Assembly (NCBI RefSeq): GCF_021375795.1
Contig: NZ_JAEIOI010000001.1
Coordinates: 992,001 to 1,056,000 of the forward strand
Length of the DNA stretch: 64,000 bases
Direction: 5' to 3'
Origin: Pseudomonas anguilliseptica
Lineage (GTDB): Bacteria; Pseudomonadota; Gammaproteobacteria; Pseudomonadales; Pseudomonadaceae
Below the pieces are notes generated by a model. The model saw only the letters and a program-made list of their open reading frames with translations, was not told where the DNA came from and ran no database searches. Both the position numbers and the translations under genes were made by a program. Numbering within the stretch: the first letter of the stretch is position 1; every line of letters begins with the position of its first letter. Of this stretch, positions 18,446-30,202 are shown in pieces.

Positions 18446-19822
18446 TCAGCTCAGGGTGGCAATCGCGATATAGGTCGCGGCACCGGAGATATAACCGAGG
18501 AAGGCCAGCAGGCTGATCTTCTTCAGGTACCAGATAAAGCTGATCTTCTCCATACCCATCGCCGCCACCCCTGCTGCGGAGCCGATGATCAAACAGCTAC
18601 CGCCGGTGCCTGCGCAGTAAGCAAGCATTTCCCAGAAGGTGCCGTTGACCTGGAAGTTGCTCAGCCATGCGGTGTCGGCACCGGCCAGTGCCAGAGCCTC
18701 CGGAGTAACCAGTGGGTACATCTTCATGGCACCGGCTACCAGCGGCACGTTATCGACCACCGATGACAGCAGGCCGATGGCGATATTGATCGCATACACA
18801 TTGCCCAGACTTTCACGCAGCGCGACGGCAACCTGGGTCAGGTGGCCAGCGGTGGCCAGGCTGGAGACCGCCAGCAGGATGCCGAGGAAGAACAGCACGC
18901 TGGTGGTGTCGATGCGCCGTAGCACGCCAACCACAGACAGCGGGTGCTTGTCTTCATCGTTTTTGCCGCGGTGAATCACCTCGGTAACCACCCAGAGCAC
19001 GCCCAGGCCGAACAGGATGCCCATATAGGGCGGCAGGTGGGTCACGGTTTTGAAGATCGGCACGAATATCAGGGCGCCGATGCCGAGGGCAAACACCAGA
19101 TTGCGCTCGAAGGGAGTGGTCGGGTCGCGGCGTTCCTCGTCCGATTCGCTGAGCAGAGGGCGTTGGATCTCGCCCTTCATGGTCATGCTCAGCACCAGCA
19201 GCGGTACCAGCAGGCAGACCACGCTGGGGATAAACAGGTTGGCGATGATGCCGCTGGTGGTGACCTGATTACCGATCCACAGCATGGTGGTGGTGACGTC
19301 ACCAATCGGCGACCAGGCGCCGCCGGCGTTGGCGGCGATGACCACGATACCGACGTAGAACCAGCGCTCTTTCTGATCCGCCACCAATTTGCGCAGCAGC
19401 GAAACCATGACGATGGTGGTGGTCAGGTTGTCCAGCACGGCCGACAGGAAGAAGGTGATCAGCGCCACCACCCAGAGCAGGGTGACGCGCTTGTTGGTGC
19501 GGATGCGGTCGGTGATGACCTTGAAGCCTTCATGGGCGTCGATCAGTTCAACGATGGTCATGGCGCCCATCAGGAAGAACAGGATCTCGGAAATTTCGCC
19601 CAGATGATGGCGCAGTTCCTCGGTGACGTGATGGTCATTGCCCGTGGCGCCGGGCGTGGCGGCACCGATCAGCGGCAGAATGCTGTCCGCGCCCAGCACC
19701 AGCAGGGTCCAACAAATGACGGCAGTCAGAATCGCCGAGGCGGCTTTATCAATTTTCAGCGGGTGTTCGAGGGCGATGCACAGGTAACCGAGGACAAAGA
19801 TCAATACCATCAACGCATACAT
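18446..19822 (-). CDS. nhaD: Na+/H+ antiporter NhaD
   Basis: The 458-residue polytopic membrane protein matches NhaD: FFLSAVLDNLTTTIVMVSLL, ANAGGAWSPIGDVTTTMLWI and LLSSVVDNVPLVAGAMKMY are the paired re-entrant ion-transporter motifs. It exchanges cytoplasmic Na+ (or Li+) for protons at alkaline pH. About 210 bases upstream lies the stop of nhaC, the next antiporter gene on the same strand. Confidence 0.93.
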   Translation of the reverse strand: MYALMVLIFVLGYLCIALEHPLKIDKAASAILTAVICWTLLVLGADSILPLIGAATPGATGNDHHVTEELRHHLGEISEILFFLMGAMTIVELIDAHEGFKVITDRIRTNKRVTLLWVVALITFFLSAVLDNLTTTIVMVSLLRKLVADQKERWFYVGIVVIAANAGGAWSPIGDVTTTMLWIGNQVTTSGIIANLFIPSVVCLLVPLLVLSMTMKGEIQRPLLSESDEERRDPTTPFERNLVFALGIGALIFVPIFKTVTHLPPYMGILFGLGVLWVVTEVIHRGKNDEDKHPLSVVGVLRRIDTTSVLFFLGILLAVSSLATAGHLTQVAVALRESLGNVYAINIAIGLLSSVVDNVPLVAGAMKMYPLVTPEALALAGADTAWLSNFQVNGTFWEMLAYCAGTGGSCLIIGSAAGVAAMGMEKISFIWYLKKISLLAFLGYISGAATYIAIATLS

Positions 19823-20033
19823 GGTCAGAATTCCATTTGCAGGGCTTTTTTATTGAATTAGAGGTGCCGGAGGCTTTTGATGCGTCGACGAAGATGCCTG
19901 AAATGCTCGGAAATTGGGAGGCTATTTAGCGTCAGTGAGCCTGTCTGCGACTTGCGCAGACGTTTTCTGACTGATTGGTTAGCGCTGATGTGCTCGGACT
20001 GCGCGGGATACGCAGTCGCGGACGGGTTATGAC

Positions 20034-21497
20034 TCAGGCCTGCGACAGGTCGTCGCGTTCGGCCTGGGCAGGCATGATGGCCTGCGGCGGGAAGATAAAG
20101 GCCAGCGTGATGGCCAGCAGTGGCATCAGCAGGTTGAAGAAGCAGTACGGCAGGTAGCTCAGGGTCGCCACGCCGAGGGTTGCGGCCATGTAGGCGCCGC
20201 AGGTGTTCCACGGCACCAGCACCGAAGTCAGAGTGCCGCCGTCTTCCAGGGCGCGCGACAGGTTGACCGGCGCCAGCCCGCGTTTCTCGTACTCAGCGCG
20301 GTACATGCGGCCCGGCAGTACCAGGGCGATGTACTGGTCGGCGGTGATGATGTTGGTGCCAATGGTGGTGGCAATGGTGCTGGCGATCAGGCTGCTGGTG
20401 CTTTTTGCCAGGTGCAGTGTACTTTGCAGCAGACGTTGCAGCAGGCCGAGTTTTTCCAGCACACCGCCAAAGCACATGGCGCAGATGATCAGCCATACGG
20501 TGGTGAGCATGCTGGCCATGCCGCCCTTGGACAGCAGGCCGTCCAGTGCCGGATTGCCGCTGCTGGATTCATAACCGGCGAACAGCGCGGTCCACACGGT
20601 TTTCAGCGGCGCCAGGCTGCCGGCTGCCGGATCGGCCAACCGCGCCATCACCTCGGGCTGAAAGACCACGGCAAACACACCGCCCAATAGAGCAGCCACA
20701 AACACCGCTGGAAAGGCCGCCCACTGACGCACCGCGAGAAACAGCAGCAGCGCCACCGGCAGCAGCAGGTGCCAACCCAGGCTGAACTGCGCTTCCAGTG
20801 CCGTCAGCACTTCGGCAATACGCGCGGTGTCATGGCTGCCGTCAGCACGCTGGCCGAGGATAAAGAACAGCACCAGGGCGATCAGCAGGGCCGGCACCGT
20901 GGTACGCAGCATCAGACGTATATGCGCAAACAGGTCCGCCCCGGCTGCGGCGGGCGCCAGGTTGGTGGTGTCCGACAGCGGCGAGAGTTTGTCGCCAAAG
21001 TAAGCGCCGGAAATGATCGCCCCGGCGGTGATCGCCGGGTCCAGCCCCAGGCCGGCGGCTACGCCCATCAGGCCGATGCCCAGGGTGCCGGCCACCGTCC
21101 AGGAGCTGCCGATGGACAGCGCAGTGAGCGCGCAGATCAGGCAACTGGTGACGTAGAAGTATTCCGCCGAAATCAGCTTGAGGCCGAGCCAGATCATGGT
21201 CGGCACGGTGCCGGCCAGAATCCAGGTGCCGATCAGCGCGCCGACCGCCAGCAGAATCAGGTTGGCCTTCATCGCCATATGGATGCCGGCAAGAATGCCT
21301 TCCTCGATCTGCGCCCACTGCAGGCCATTATTCAGGCCGACCAGGCCGGCGACAAAGGCCGCGCTCATCAGCGCGATCTGGTTCGGCCCGCTGGAGGAAC
21401 TGTCGCCATACAGGTAAACGGAAAGGCCCAACAGCAGCACCAGCACGCCAATCGGCAGCAGGGCATCGAGCAGGGAAGGGGAGCGTGCATCAGTCAT
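20034..21497 (-). CDS. nhaC: Na+/H+ antiporter NhaC family protein
   Basis: The 487-residue membrane protein has about 11-12 segments and the NhaC signature SIGSSWTVAGTLGIG plus GAIISGAYFGDKLSPLSDTT. It is an inner-membrane sodium/proton antiporter of a superfamily member distinct from NhaD. It lies upstream of nhaD on the same strand with a 211-base gap, and downstream of nothing co-directional until valS. The two genes are probably separately transcribed. Confidence 0.9.
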   Translation of the reverse strand: MTDARSPSLLDALLPIGVLVLLLGLSVYLYGDSSSSGPNQIALMSAAFVAGLVGLNNGLQWAQIEEGILAGIHMAMKANLILLAVGALIGTWILAGTVPTMIWLGLKLISAEYFYVTSCLICALTALSIGSSWTVAGTLGIGLMGVAAGLGLDPAITAGAIISGAYFGDKLSPLSDTTNLAPAAAGADLFAHIRLMLRTTVPALLIALVLFFILGQRADGSHDTARIAEVLTALEAQFSLGWHLLLPVALLLFLAVRQWAAFPAVFVAALLGGVFAVVFQPEVMARLADPAAGSLAPLKTVWTALFAGYESSSGNPALDGLLSKGGMASMLTTVWLIICAMCFGGVLEKLGLLQRLLQSTLHLAKSTSSLIASTIATTIGTNIITADQYIALVLPGRMYRAEYEKRGLAPVNLSRALEDGGTLTSVLVPWNTCGAYMAATLGVATLSYLPYCFFNLLMPLLAITLAFIFPPQAIMPAQAERDDLSQA

Positions 21498-21544
21498 GGG
21501 TGTACCGGTCGATCAATGAATCTGTGGCGGAAACGTCCAGCCCA

Positions 21545-21578
21545 GAAAAAACGAAACCCGCGCCGATAAGGGCGCGGG
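21545..21578 (-). terminator. Intrinsic terminator of valS
   Basis: On the minus strand an 8-bp stem CCCGCGCC/GGCGCGGG (21557-21578, 6-nt loop) is followed by TTTCGTTTTTT. It begins 20 bases after the valS stop. Confidence 0.85.
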
Positions 21579-21598
21579 CTGCGGGTGTTGCGGGGTGA

Positions 21599-24430
21599 TT
21601 AGAGCGCGGCGATCTTGCCGCGCTGCTCAACCATCTTGCTCAGAGCTTGTTCGGCTTCGGCCAGCTTGGCGCGCTCCTTGTCGAGCACCTCGGCCGGCGC
21701 CTTGGCGACGAAGCCTTCGTTGCTCAGCTTGCCGCCGACCCGCTGCACTTCGCCCTGCAGGCGCTGGATTTCCTTGTCCAGGCGTGCCAGTTCGGCGTCC
21801 TTGTCGATCAGCCCGGCCATCGGCACCAGTACCTGCATCTCGCCGACCAGGGCGGTGGCGGACATCGGCGCTTCTTCGCCGGCTGCCAGCACGCGCACCG
21901 ATTCCAGCTTGGCCAGCTTGCTCAGCAGCGGCTCGAAGTCGGCCAGGCGGCGCAGGTCTTCGGCGTTGGCGTTCTGCACGATGATGTCGATGCGCTTGGC
22001 CATGGAGATCTTCATCTCGCCACGGATCTGCCGCACGCCGAGCATCAGCTGCTTGACCCACTCGATATCGCCTTCGGCGCTCGCGTCGATGCGGCTCTCG
22101 TTCGCCACCGGCCAGGCCTGCAGCATGATGGTGTCGCCGCTGACGCCAGCCTGGGGCTTGATGCGCTGCCAGATTTCTTCGGTGATGAAGGGCATGAACG
22201 GGTGGGCCAGGCGCAGGATCACTTCCAGCACGCGCACCAGGGTGCGGCGGGTGCCGCGCTGGCGCTCGATCGGCGCGTTTTCGTCCCACAGCACCGGCTT
22301 GACCAGTTCGAGGTACCAGGCGCAGTACTCGTCCCAGATGAACTCGTAGAGGGCCTGTGCAGCCATGTCGAAGCGGAAGGCGTCGAGGTGGCGGGTGACG
22401 TCCTGCTCGCAGCGCTGAAGGGCGGAGATGATCCAGCGGTCCACCGGCGACAGGTCCACGGCTTCGCCATTGATGCCGGTGTCCTGACCATCGGTGTTCT
22501 CGATGACGAAGTTGGCGGCGTTCCACAGCTTGTTGCAGAAGTTGCGGTAACCCTCGACGCGGCCCATGTCGAACTTGATGTCACGACCGGTGGAGGCCAG
22601 CGCCAGGTTGGTGAAGCGCAGGGCGTCGGTGCCGTAGGCGGCGATGCCTTCGGAGAACTCGGCGCGGGTCTGCTTGGCGATCTTCTCGGCCAGCTTGGGC
22701 TGCATCATGCCGCTGGTGCGCTTGGCCACCAGGGCTTCGAGGTCGATGCCGTCGACGATGTCCAGCGGGTCGAGCACGTTGCCCTTGGATTTGGACATCT
22801 TCTGGCCCTGGCCGTCGCGCACCAGGCCGTGCACGTACACGGTCTTGAACGGGATCTGCCCGGTCAGGTGGGTGGACAGCATGATCATCCGGGCGACCCA
22901 GAAGAAGATGATGTCGAAGCCGGTGACCAGCACGTCGGTCGGGTGGAAGGTCTTGAGGAAGTCGGTCTGCTGCGGCCAGCCGAGGGTGGAGAAGGTCCAC
23001 AGGCCGGAGCTGAACCAGGTGTCCAGCACGTCTTCGTCCTGGCGCAGGGCGATGTCACCCAGGTTGTGCTGGGCGCGCACTTCCGCCTCGTCGCGGCCGA
23101 CGTAGACGTTGCCGGCGTCGTCGTACCAGGCCGGGATGCGGTGGCCCCACCACAGCTGACGGCTGATGCACCAGTCCTGGATATCGCGCATCCAGCTGAA
23201 GTACATGTTCTCGTACTGCTTGGGCACGAACTGGATTTCGCCGCTCTCGACCACGGCGATGGCTTTCTCGGCCAGCGGCTTGGTGGAGACGTACCACTGG
23301 TCGGTCAGCCACGGCTCGATCACGGTGCCGGAGCGGTCGCCCTTTGGCACTTTCAGGGCGTGGTCGTCGATGCTCTGCAGTAGGCCGGCGGCTTCGAAAG
23401 CGGCAACGATCTGCTTACGGGCGACGAAGCGGTCGAGGCCGGCGTACTCGGCCGGCAGGCTGCCGTCGATCTCGGCATTGACGCTACCGTCGATATTGAA
23501 CACTTGGGCCTGAGCCAGCACGGCGGCGTTCTTGTCGAAGATGTTGATCAGCGGCAGGTTGTGGCGCTTGCCGACTTCATAGTCGTTGAAGTCGTGGGCC
23601 GGGGTGATCTTCACGCAGCCGGTGCCGAACTCGGGGTCGCAGTAGTCGTCGGCGATGATCGGGATACGGCGGCCCACCAGCGGCAGCTCGATGTAGCTGC
23701 CGATCAGCGCCTTGTAGCGCTCGTCTTCCGGGTGCACGGCCACGGCGGAGTCGCCGAGCATGGTTTCCGGGCGGGTGGTGGCGACAATCAGGTAGTCCAG
23801 GCCCTCGGCGGTCTTCTTGCCGTCTGCCAGCGGGTAGCGCAGGTTCCACAGGTGGCCCTTCTCGTCGTGGTTTTCCACTTCGAGGTCGGAGATGGCGGTG
23901 TGGAACTTGGTGTCCCAGTTGACCAGACGCTTGCCGCGGTAGATCAGGCCGTCCTGATGCAGGCGCACAAAGGCTTCCTTCACTGCTTCCGAGAGACCTT
24001 CATCCATGGTGAAGCGCTCGCGCGACCAGTCCACCGAGGAGCCCAGGCGACGGATCTGCCGGGTGATGGTGCCGCCGGACTGTTCCTTCCACTCCCAGAC
24101 CTTCTCCAGGAACTTCTCGCGGCCCAGGTCGTGACGACCGATGCCGTCGGCAGCCAGCTGGCGCTCGACCACCATCTGCGTGGCGATGCCCGCGTGGTCG
24201 GTGCCCGGCTGCCACAGGGTGTTGCGGCCCTGCATGCGACGGAAGCGGATCAGGCAGTCCATGATCGAGTTGTTGAAGCCATGGCCCATGTGCAGGCTGC
24301 CGGTGACGTTCGGCGGCGGGATCATGATGGTGTAGGGCTCGCCGGAACCTTGCGGGGCGAAGTAGTTGTTCTTCTCCCAGTTCTGGTACAGGGCGGTTTC
24401 GATGGCGTGCGGCTGGTAGGTCTTGTCCAT
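21599..24430 (-). CDS. valS: Valyl-tRNA synthetase
   Basis: The 943-residue class Ia synthetase charges tRNA-Val. Its HIGH-type motif lies in [15 protein letters not shown] (about 38-52), the editing CP1 domain is in the middle, and the KMSKS motif lies in [12 protein letters not shown] (about 545). An anticodon-binding domain and a C-terminal coiled-coil arm ([14 protein letters not shown]) follow. The length is as expected. A terminator follows the gene. Confidence 0.97.
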   Translation of the reverse strand: MDKTYQPHAIETALYQNWEKNNYFAPQGSGEPYTIMIPPPNVTGSLHMGHGFNNSIMDCLIRFRRMQGRNTLWQPGTDHAGIATQMVVERQLAADGIGRHDLGREKFLEKVWEWKEQSGGTITRQIRRLGSSVDWSRERFTMDEGLSEAVKEAFVRLHQDGLIYRGKRLVNWDTKFHTAISDLEVENHDEKGHLWNLRYPLADGKKTAEGLDYLIVATTRPETMLGDSAVAVHPEDERYKALIGSYIELPLVGRRIPIIADDYCDPEFGTGCVKITPAHDFNDYEVGKRHNLPLINIFDKNAAVLAQAQVFNIDGSVNAEIDGSLPAEYAGLDRFVARKQIVAAFEAAGLLQSIDDHALKVPKGDRSGTVIEPWLTDQWYVSTKPLAEKAIAVVESGEIQFVPKQYENMYFSWMRDIQDWCISRQLWWGHRIPAWYDDAGNVYVGRDEAEVRAQHNLGDIALRQDEDVLDTWFSSGLWTFSTLGWPQQTDFLKTFHPTDVLVTGFDIIFFWVARMIMLSTHLTGQIPFKTVYVHGLVRDGQGQKMSKSKGNVLDPLDIVDGIDLEALVAKRTSGMMQPKLAEKIAKQTRAEFSEGIAAYGTDALRFTNLALASTGRDIKFDMGRVEGYRNFCNKLWNAANFVIENTDGQDTGINGEAVDLSPVDRWIISALQRCEQDVTRHLDAFRFDMAAQALYEFIWDEYCAWYLELVKPVLWDENAPIERQRGTRRTLVRVLEVILRLAHPFMPFITEEIWQRIKPQAGVSGDTIMLQAWPVANESRIDASAEGDIEWVKQLMLGVRQIRGEMKISMAKRIDIIVQNANAEDLRRLADFEPLLSKLAKLESVRVLAAGEEAPMSATALVGEMQVLVPMAGLIDKDAELARLDKEIQRLQGEVQRVGGKLSNEGFVAKAPAEVLDKERAKLAEAEQALSKMVEQRGKIAAL

Positions 24431-24524
24431 GCGCGGCGGGACCCTTATGACGGCTAGACGGAAAAGCCGGCAAGTATAGCGGGGAAGACCTGTGTGGCGT
24501 AAGGGTAGGCGCGCGGTGGCTGAC

Positions 24525-24923
24525 TTACGGCCGGCGCGGTGGCAATAGGCGACTTAGGCGGGCGTCCAGGCGGCGCTTCAGTTCGGCTTCGATCTGCGGC
24601 ACGAAGTCGTCGATCACATCCTGCAGGATCAGCTGGGCGGCGGCGCGCAGTTCGCTGTCCAGGCGGTTCAGTTCGCTGTCGCGGCTGACGCTCTGGCTCA
24701 CGGTTTCACGCAGGGTTTGTGCAATCGCTGGCTTGGGCGCAGGCGCTGGCACGGCGGTCACGGGCGGCGGCGTGACGATTTCCGAGAGCAGGGGGATGCT
24801 GTCCGGGTCGAGCGTGTCGATCAGCAGCGGCGGTTCGAGGTTTTCATCGCCCAGCAGTTGTCGGATCGACTCCAGGTCGTTCAGCAATTGAGCGGGTTTT
24901 TGCGGCGGTTTTGGGGTGTCCAT
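24525..24923 (-). CDS. Conserved hypothetical protein between holC and valS
   Basis: The 132-residue product has a Pro-rich middle ([17 protein letters not shown]) and a helical C-terminus ([34 protein letters not shown]). It has no signal peptide or recognised domain. The ATG at 24923 begins MDTPKPPQ, and an upstream TTG (24932) is possible. It starts ten bases after the holC stop and probably belongs to a pepA-holC-this gene transcript. Such genes occur at this locus in Pseudomonas, but I know of no assigned function. Confidence 0.75.
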   Translation of the reverse strand: MDTPKPPQKPAQLLNDLESIRQLLGDENLEPPLLIDTLDPDSIPLLSEIVTPPPVTAVPAPAPKPAIAQTLRETVSQSVSRDSELNRLDSELRAAAQLILQDVIDDFVPQIEAELKRRLDARLSRLLPPRRP

Positions 24924-24932
24924 GGTGTGCAA

Positions 24933-25352
24933 CTAGAGTTCGACTCGTTTGGGATCATACCCGCGCTGCCGGTAGCTGCGGAAATTCTCCCGGCAGGCGG
25001 TCAGCAGATCGGGTTCCTGGTTGACGATTTCAATCACCCGGCTGAAGTGCTCAACTTGTGGTGACAGCGTGCTGCCCAGGTTAATCAGTACGCCCTGCGC
25101 GCGTGCAGGTTCCTCATCCAGGCCAATGACCACTTGGGCTTGGGCGTCTTCTTCGTAGAGGCTGTGCGGCACAAAGCTTTCCGCTTTGAAGCGCCACAGC
25201 AGTTCATCCACCTCGCTGCACTGCGCTGCATCGCTGCCGCGCAAAAAAACCGGCATACCCGCGCGCCAGGCTTTCATCGCCAACTGGCAGGCCGCACGCA
25301 GACGGTCGCCCGGGATGGCGGAAGAAAGGACGTAAAACTCAATTCGGGGCAT
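24933..25352 (-). CDS. holC: DNA polymerase III chi subunit
   Basis: The 139-residue product matches HolC: IEFYVLSSAIPGDRLRAACQL at the N-terminus, DELLWRFKAESFVPHSL (the conserved LW-F-FVPH segment), and VLINLGS. Chi joins psi in the clamp loader and contacts SSB. It lies downstream of pepA, as in other gammaproteobacteria, with an inverted repeat between them. Confidence 0.93.
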   Translation of the reverse strand: MPRIEFYVLSSAIPGDRLRAACQLAMKAWRAGMPVFLRGSDAAQCSEVDELLWRFKAESFVPHSLYEEDAQAQVVIGLDEEPARAQGVLINLGSTLSPQVEHFSRVIEIVNQEPDLLTACRENFRSYRQRGYDPKRVEL

Positions 25353-25375
25353 TGCGATTCCGCGTATGGAAAAGC

Positions 25376-25400
25376 GTAGCCCGGATGCGGTCCGGGCTAC
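25376..25400. repeat. Perfect GTAGCCCGGA palindrome (REP-like)
   Basis: GTAGCCCGGA (25376-25385), a 5-nt loop TGCGG and TCCGGGCTAC (25391-25400) form a perfect 10-bp hairpin seven bases after the pepA stop. Sequences of this type are dispersed in Pseudomonas intergenic regions. Here it may protect or end the pepA message before holC. Confidence 0.75.
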
Positions 25401-25407
25401 AGGGTGG

Positions 25408-26946
<1,539 letters not shown>

Positions 26947-27041
26947 CTATTTTCCGATGGTTCGTCAGTTGGGCGAGCCGGCAAGCAGTGCGGCTAGTTT
27001 GATCTTAGCCGCCTGAGCCTGACAACCCTGGAGTGTCTGGT

Positions 27042-28163
27042 TTGATCGTCTTCCGCTATCTGTCCCGTGAAGTGTTGCTGACCCTGAGTGCTGTAAGCGC
27101 TGTGCTGCTGGTCATCATTATGAGTGGTCGCTTTATCCGTTATCTGGCCCAGGCGGCGCAGGGGTTGCTTGACCCTGGGGTGCTGCTGCTGATCATGGCC
27201 TATCGGATTCCCGGCTTTTTGCAGCTGATTCTGCCGCTGGGATTGTTTCTCGGCATCCTGCTGGCCTATGGGAGGATGTACCTAGACAGCGAAATGACCG
27301 TGCTGTCGGCCACGGGTATGAGCCAGCAGCGGCTGTTTACCTACAGCCTGGCTCCGGCCGCAATTGTTGCCCTGTTGGCCGGCTGGCTGAGCCTGGGGTT
27401 GGCGCCACAGGGTGTTGAGCATGTAGCACGGATTCTCAACCAGCAAAGCGCAATGACAGAGCTGGATACCCTGGTGCCAGGGCGTTTCCAGTCCATGAAG
27501 AATGGCGCGCGGGTCACCTACACCGAGCAATTGTCCGAAGACCGTGGCTCGCTGGCTGGGGTGTTTATTTCCGAGAAACAGCTGACGAGCAAGGGTGACA
27601 AGGAGCGCGGGATTTCCGTCTTGGTGGCAGAGTCAGGCCATCAGGAAATCCAGCCAGACGGCAGCCGCTACCTGATTCTGGAAAACGGCTACCGCTATGA
27701 CGGCAATCCGGGACAGGCCGATTACCGCGCCATCAAATATGAAACCTACGGTGTACTGCTGCCCAAGCCCGAGGTGGCTGCCGAGGTGACTGATCGCGAA
27801 GCCATACCAACCCGCCAGCTGATTGGTAGTACCAAAGAGCGGCTGCAATCTGAGCTGCAATGGCGTTTATCCATCCCTGTTCTGGTTTTTGTCGTCACCT
27901 TGCTGGCGGTGCCGTTGTCGCGGGTCAATCCAAGGCAGGGGCGGTTCCTTAAGCTGTTGCCGGCCATCTTTCTCTATATGGCGTACCTGGCGATGTTGAT
28001 TGCAGCGCGTGGCGCGCTGGATAACGAGAAAATTCCCGCAGCGCTTGGCTTGTGGTGGGTGCATGGGGTGTTTGTGTTGATTGGGCTGTTGCTGCTGTAC
28101 TGGGAACCCCTGCGTTTGCGCTGGGCTGCTCGCCGTGCCGTATTGGAGGTGGCCCGTGGTTAA
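27042..28163 (+). CDS. lptF: LPS export permease LptF
   Basis: The 373-residue YjgP/YjgQ-family protein has three N-terminal membrane segments, a periplasmic beta-jellyroll (about 130-260) and three C-terminal segments. LptF and LptG form the inner-membrane channel of LptB2FG, which extracts LPS toward LptC. I chose TTG at 27042 because GGAG (27030-27033) is eight bases upstream and it gives the family start MIVFRYLSREVL. GTG at 27033 overlaps that Shine-Dalgarno. Confidence 0.93.
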   Translation: MIVFRYLSREVLLTLSAVSAVLLVIIMSGRFIRYLAQAAQGLLDPGVLLLIMAYRIPGFLQLILPLGLFLGILLAYGRMYLDSEMTVLSATGMSQQRLFTYSLAPAAIVALLAGWLSLGLAPQGVEHVARILNQQSAMTELDTLVPGRFQSMKNGARVTYTEQLSEDRGSLAGVFISEKQLTSKGDKERGISVLVAESGHQEIQPDGSRYLILENGYRYDGNPGQADYRAIKYETYGVLLPKPEVAAEVTDREAIPTRQLIGSTKERLQSELQWRLSIPVLVFVVTLLAVPLSRVNPRQGRFLKLLPAIFLYMAYLAMLIAARGALDNEKIPAALGLWWVHGVFVLIGLLLLYWEPLRLRWAARRAVLEVARG

Positions 28164-29217
28164 GCTGGATCGCTACATCGGCGCACAGGTGTTTGTCGCC
28201 ATTCTTGGGGTGCTGGGGATTATCGTCGGCCTGGCTCTGTTGTTTGCCTTTATCGATGAGCTGGGGGATGTCGAAGGGGGCTACAGCCTGCTCGATGCCA
28301 GCTGGTACGTACTGCTGACCGCGCCACGTCGCCTGTACGAAATGCTGCCGATGGCGGCCCTGATTGGCTGCTTGATCGGCCTGGGCTCATTGGCCAGCAA
28401 CAGTGAACTGACCATCATGCGCGCGGCTGGGGTGTCGATCGGGCGTATCGTCTGGGCCGTGATGAAGCCGATGCTGGTGCTGATGCTGGTCGGCGTGCTG
28501 ATTGGCGAATACCTGGCGCCGTATACCGAGAACCAGGCGCAGGCCACTCGGGCCATGGCGCAGGGCGGTGGCGAGGCGCAGACCGCCAAGCGTGGTTTGT
28601 GGCACCGCCAGGGGCAGGAATATGTGCACATCAACGCTGTGCAGCCCAATGGTGTGCTGTTCGGGGTGACCCGTTATCGTTTCGATGAAAACAAACGCAT
28701 GCTCTCCGCAAGCTTTGCGCGACGGGCCCAGTACGAGGGTGATCACTGGCAGCTGGAAGAGGTGGCGACCACGCACTTCCAAGAGCGCAGCAGTGAAGTG
28801 ATCAAGCAGGATCGCGAGCGCTGGGATGTCGAGCTGACGCCGCAGCTGCTCGGTACCGTAGTGCTGGCTCCCGATGCGCTGTCGATTACCGGGCTGTGGG
28901 GCTATATCCACTATCTCGCGGAGCAAGGGCTCAACAATAGCCAGTATTGGCTGTCGTTCTGGACCAAGGTGCTGCAGCCGTTGGTGACGGCGGCGCTGGT
29001 GCTGATGGCGATTTCCTTCATCTTCGGCCCGCTGCGCTCGGTGACCCTCGGTCAGCGCGTGTTCACCGGCGTGCTGGTGGGCTTCGTGTTCCGCATCGCC
29101 CAGGACCTGCTGGGTCCATCGAGCCTGGTGTTCGGCTTCTCGCCATTGTTTGCGGTGCTTATTCCTGCGGGTATCTGTGCCTTGGCGGGCGTCTGGTTGC
29201 TGCGCCGGGCCGGCTGA
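28156..29217 (+). CDS. lptG: LPS export permease LptG
   Basis: The 353-residue partner of LptF has the same 3+3 membrane topology around a periplasmic domain. It begins VKLDRYIGAQVFVAILGV. GTG at 28156 lies inside the end of lptF (8-base overlap) with GGAGG six bases upstream, indicating coupled translation. A strong terminator follows at 29231. Confidence 0.94.
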   Translation: MVKLDRYIGAQVFVAILGVLGIIVGLALLFAFIDELGDVEGGYSLLDASWYVLLTAPRRLYEMLPMAALIGCLIGLGSLASNSELTIMRAAGVSIGRIVWAVMKPMLVLMLVGVLIGEYLAPYTENQAQATRAMAQGGGEAQTAKRGLWHRQGQEYVHINAVQPNGVLFGVTRYRFDENKRMLSASFARRAQYEGDHWQLEEVATTHFQERSSEVIKQDRERWDVELTPQLLGTVVLAPDALSITGLWGYIHYLAEQGLNNSQYWLSFWTKVLQPLVTAALVLMAISFIFGPLRSVTLGQRVFTGVLVGFVFRIAQDLLGPSSLVFGFSPLFAVLIPAGICALAGVWLLRRAG

Positions 29218-29230
29218 TCAGGCATCAAAA

Positions 29231-29267
29231 AGCCGGCGTGTGCATCACTGCACACGCCGGCTTTTTT
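29231..29267. terminator. Strong intrinsic terminator after lptG
   Basis: A perfect 14-bp stem (29231-29244 with 29249-29262) encloses the 4-nt loop TCAC. AAAA precedes it and TTTTTT follows, so it can act in both directions, ending lptG and the opposing RDD gene. Confidence 0.95.
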
Positions 29268-29334
29268 GTGCCTGGACACTGCCGCTCGGGTTCTGGCGGG
29301 ATTAATCATCGCGCCGGGTTACTGGCAGGGTGAG

Positions 29335-29829
29335 CTACTTCTTGTGAATGTTCTTTGGCAGTTGGACGACCTGGCTCTCTGAATAGATGTCATGCCAGCT
29401 GCGCTTCTCTTTGTCCCAGAGCACCCAGAAAAAGCCCAAGCCACACAGCAGCCAGGAGCCAATCGCGACCAGAAAACGCAGCAGTGCCTGCCACAGGCTA
29501 ATGGCGCTGCCGTCATGATTCTGGATGCGCAACCCCCACACCTGCATGCCCAGGGTCTGGCCATTGTGCGTCCAGAACTTGGCAAAGAAGCCGAACAGGC
29601 TGAGAAACAGCAGTGTCGATAGTAGAGGGTCGCCATCCAGTGCGCCGGCGTCGGACATCTGTTTGAGCTGCGCTTCGCCGTAGAAGCCCATCAGAATCAG
29701 CTTGTAGATAAAGGTCACTACGATCAGCAGTGCCACACACAGCAGAAAGTCATAAAACATGGCAGCAAAGCGGCGGATCAGTCCGGCGCTGGGGAAGTCA
29801 CCCTGCGGGCGCAGCAGGTGGTTGGGCAT
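29335..29829 (-). CDS. RDD-family membrane protein
   Basis: The 164-residue protein has three predicted membrane segments (FLLCVALLIVVTFIYKLIL, LLFLSLFGFFAKF, LLRFLVAIGSWLLCGLGFFW). The RDD-type Arg and Asp residues lie in IRRFAAMFYDFLL, and GQTLGMQVWGLRI follows the second segment. The family function is unsettled; some members affect ion transport. ATG at 29829 is chosen over an upstream TTG (29847) lacking a ribosome site. Confidence 0.85.
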   Translation of the reverse strand: MPNHLLRPQGDFPSAGLIRRFAAMFYDFLLCVALLIVVTFIYKLILMGFYGEAQLKQMSDAGALDGDPLLSTLLFLSLFGFFAKFWTHNGQTLGMQVWGLRIQNHDGSAISLWQALLRFLVAIGSWLLCGLGFFWVLWDKEKRSWHDIYSESQVVQLPKNIHKK

Positions 29830-29942
29830 AGTCGGCTCTTTACTCAATCGGCTGGCGGGATGGCGGCAAACAATACGGTATTCGCGGACGCCAGGGGGGT
29901 ATTTTGCCTGCCGACTGGCGTTGCTGCGACTTTTGCGCTCAT

Positions 29943-29971
29943 AAAAAAACCCCTGATGCTGCCATCAGGGG
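29943..29971 (-). terminator. Intrinsic terminator of the cold-shock gene
   Basis: On the minus strand stem CCCCTGATG/CATCAGGGG (29950-29971, 4-nt loop) is followed by seven T residues. It starts 18 bases after the stop of the cold-shock gene. Confidence 0.92.
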
Positions 29972-29989
29972 TTCTTCGAAGCGGCAGGA

Positions 29990-30202
29990 TTACTCCTGGA
30001 TTTGCACTTCGTCAGCTTGCATGCCTTTTTGGCCCTGCACAGCGATAAAGCTGACTTTCTGGCCTTCTTTCAGGCTCTTGAAGCCGTTGCCTTGGATCGC
30101 GCGGAAGTGCACGAACAGATCCGGACCGCTTTCAGGAGTGATAAAACCAAAACCTTTCTCGTCGTTAAACCACTTGACGGTACCGTTCTGACGATTCGAC
30201 AT
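29990..30202 (-). CDS. Cold-shock domain protein (CspA family)
   Basis: The 70-residue single cold-shock domain has RNP1 KGFGFI (residues 16-21) and RNP2 DLFVHF (28-33). It is a small cytoplasmic OB-fold RNA/DNA chaperone that melts secondary structure. AAGGA lies upstream of the ATG at 30202. A long leader is likely, as for other csp genes, but I cannot define its promoter. Confidence 0.95.
   Translation of the reverse strand: MSNRQNGTVKWFNDEKGFGFITPESGPDLFVHFRAIQGNGFKSLKEGQKVSFIAVQGQKGMQADEVQIQE

Noticed and set aside
19823..20033. Sodium-responsive riboswitch upstream of nhaD
   Set aside because: I could not fit the leader to a known Na+ riboswitch or nhaA-motif fold; only weak hairpins are visible.
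21647..23383. 578-codon plus-strand frame opposite valS
   Set aside because: It is an antisense shadow; valS has all synthetase motifs on the minus strand.
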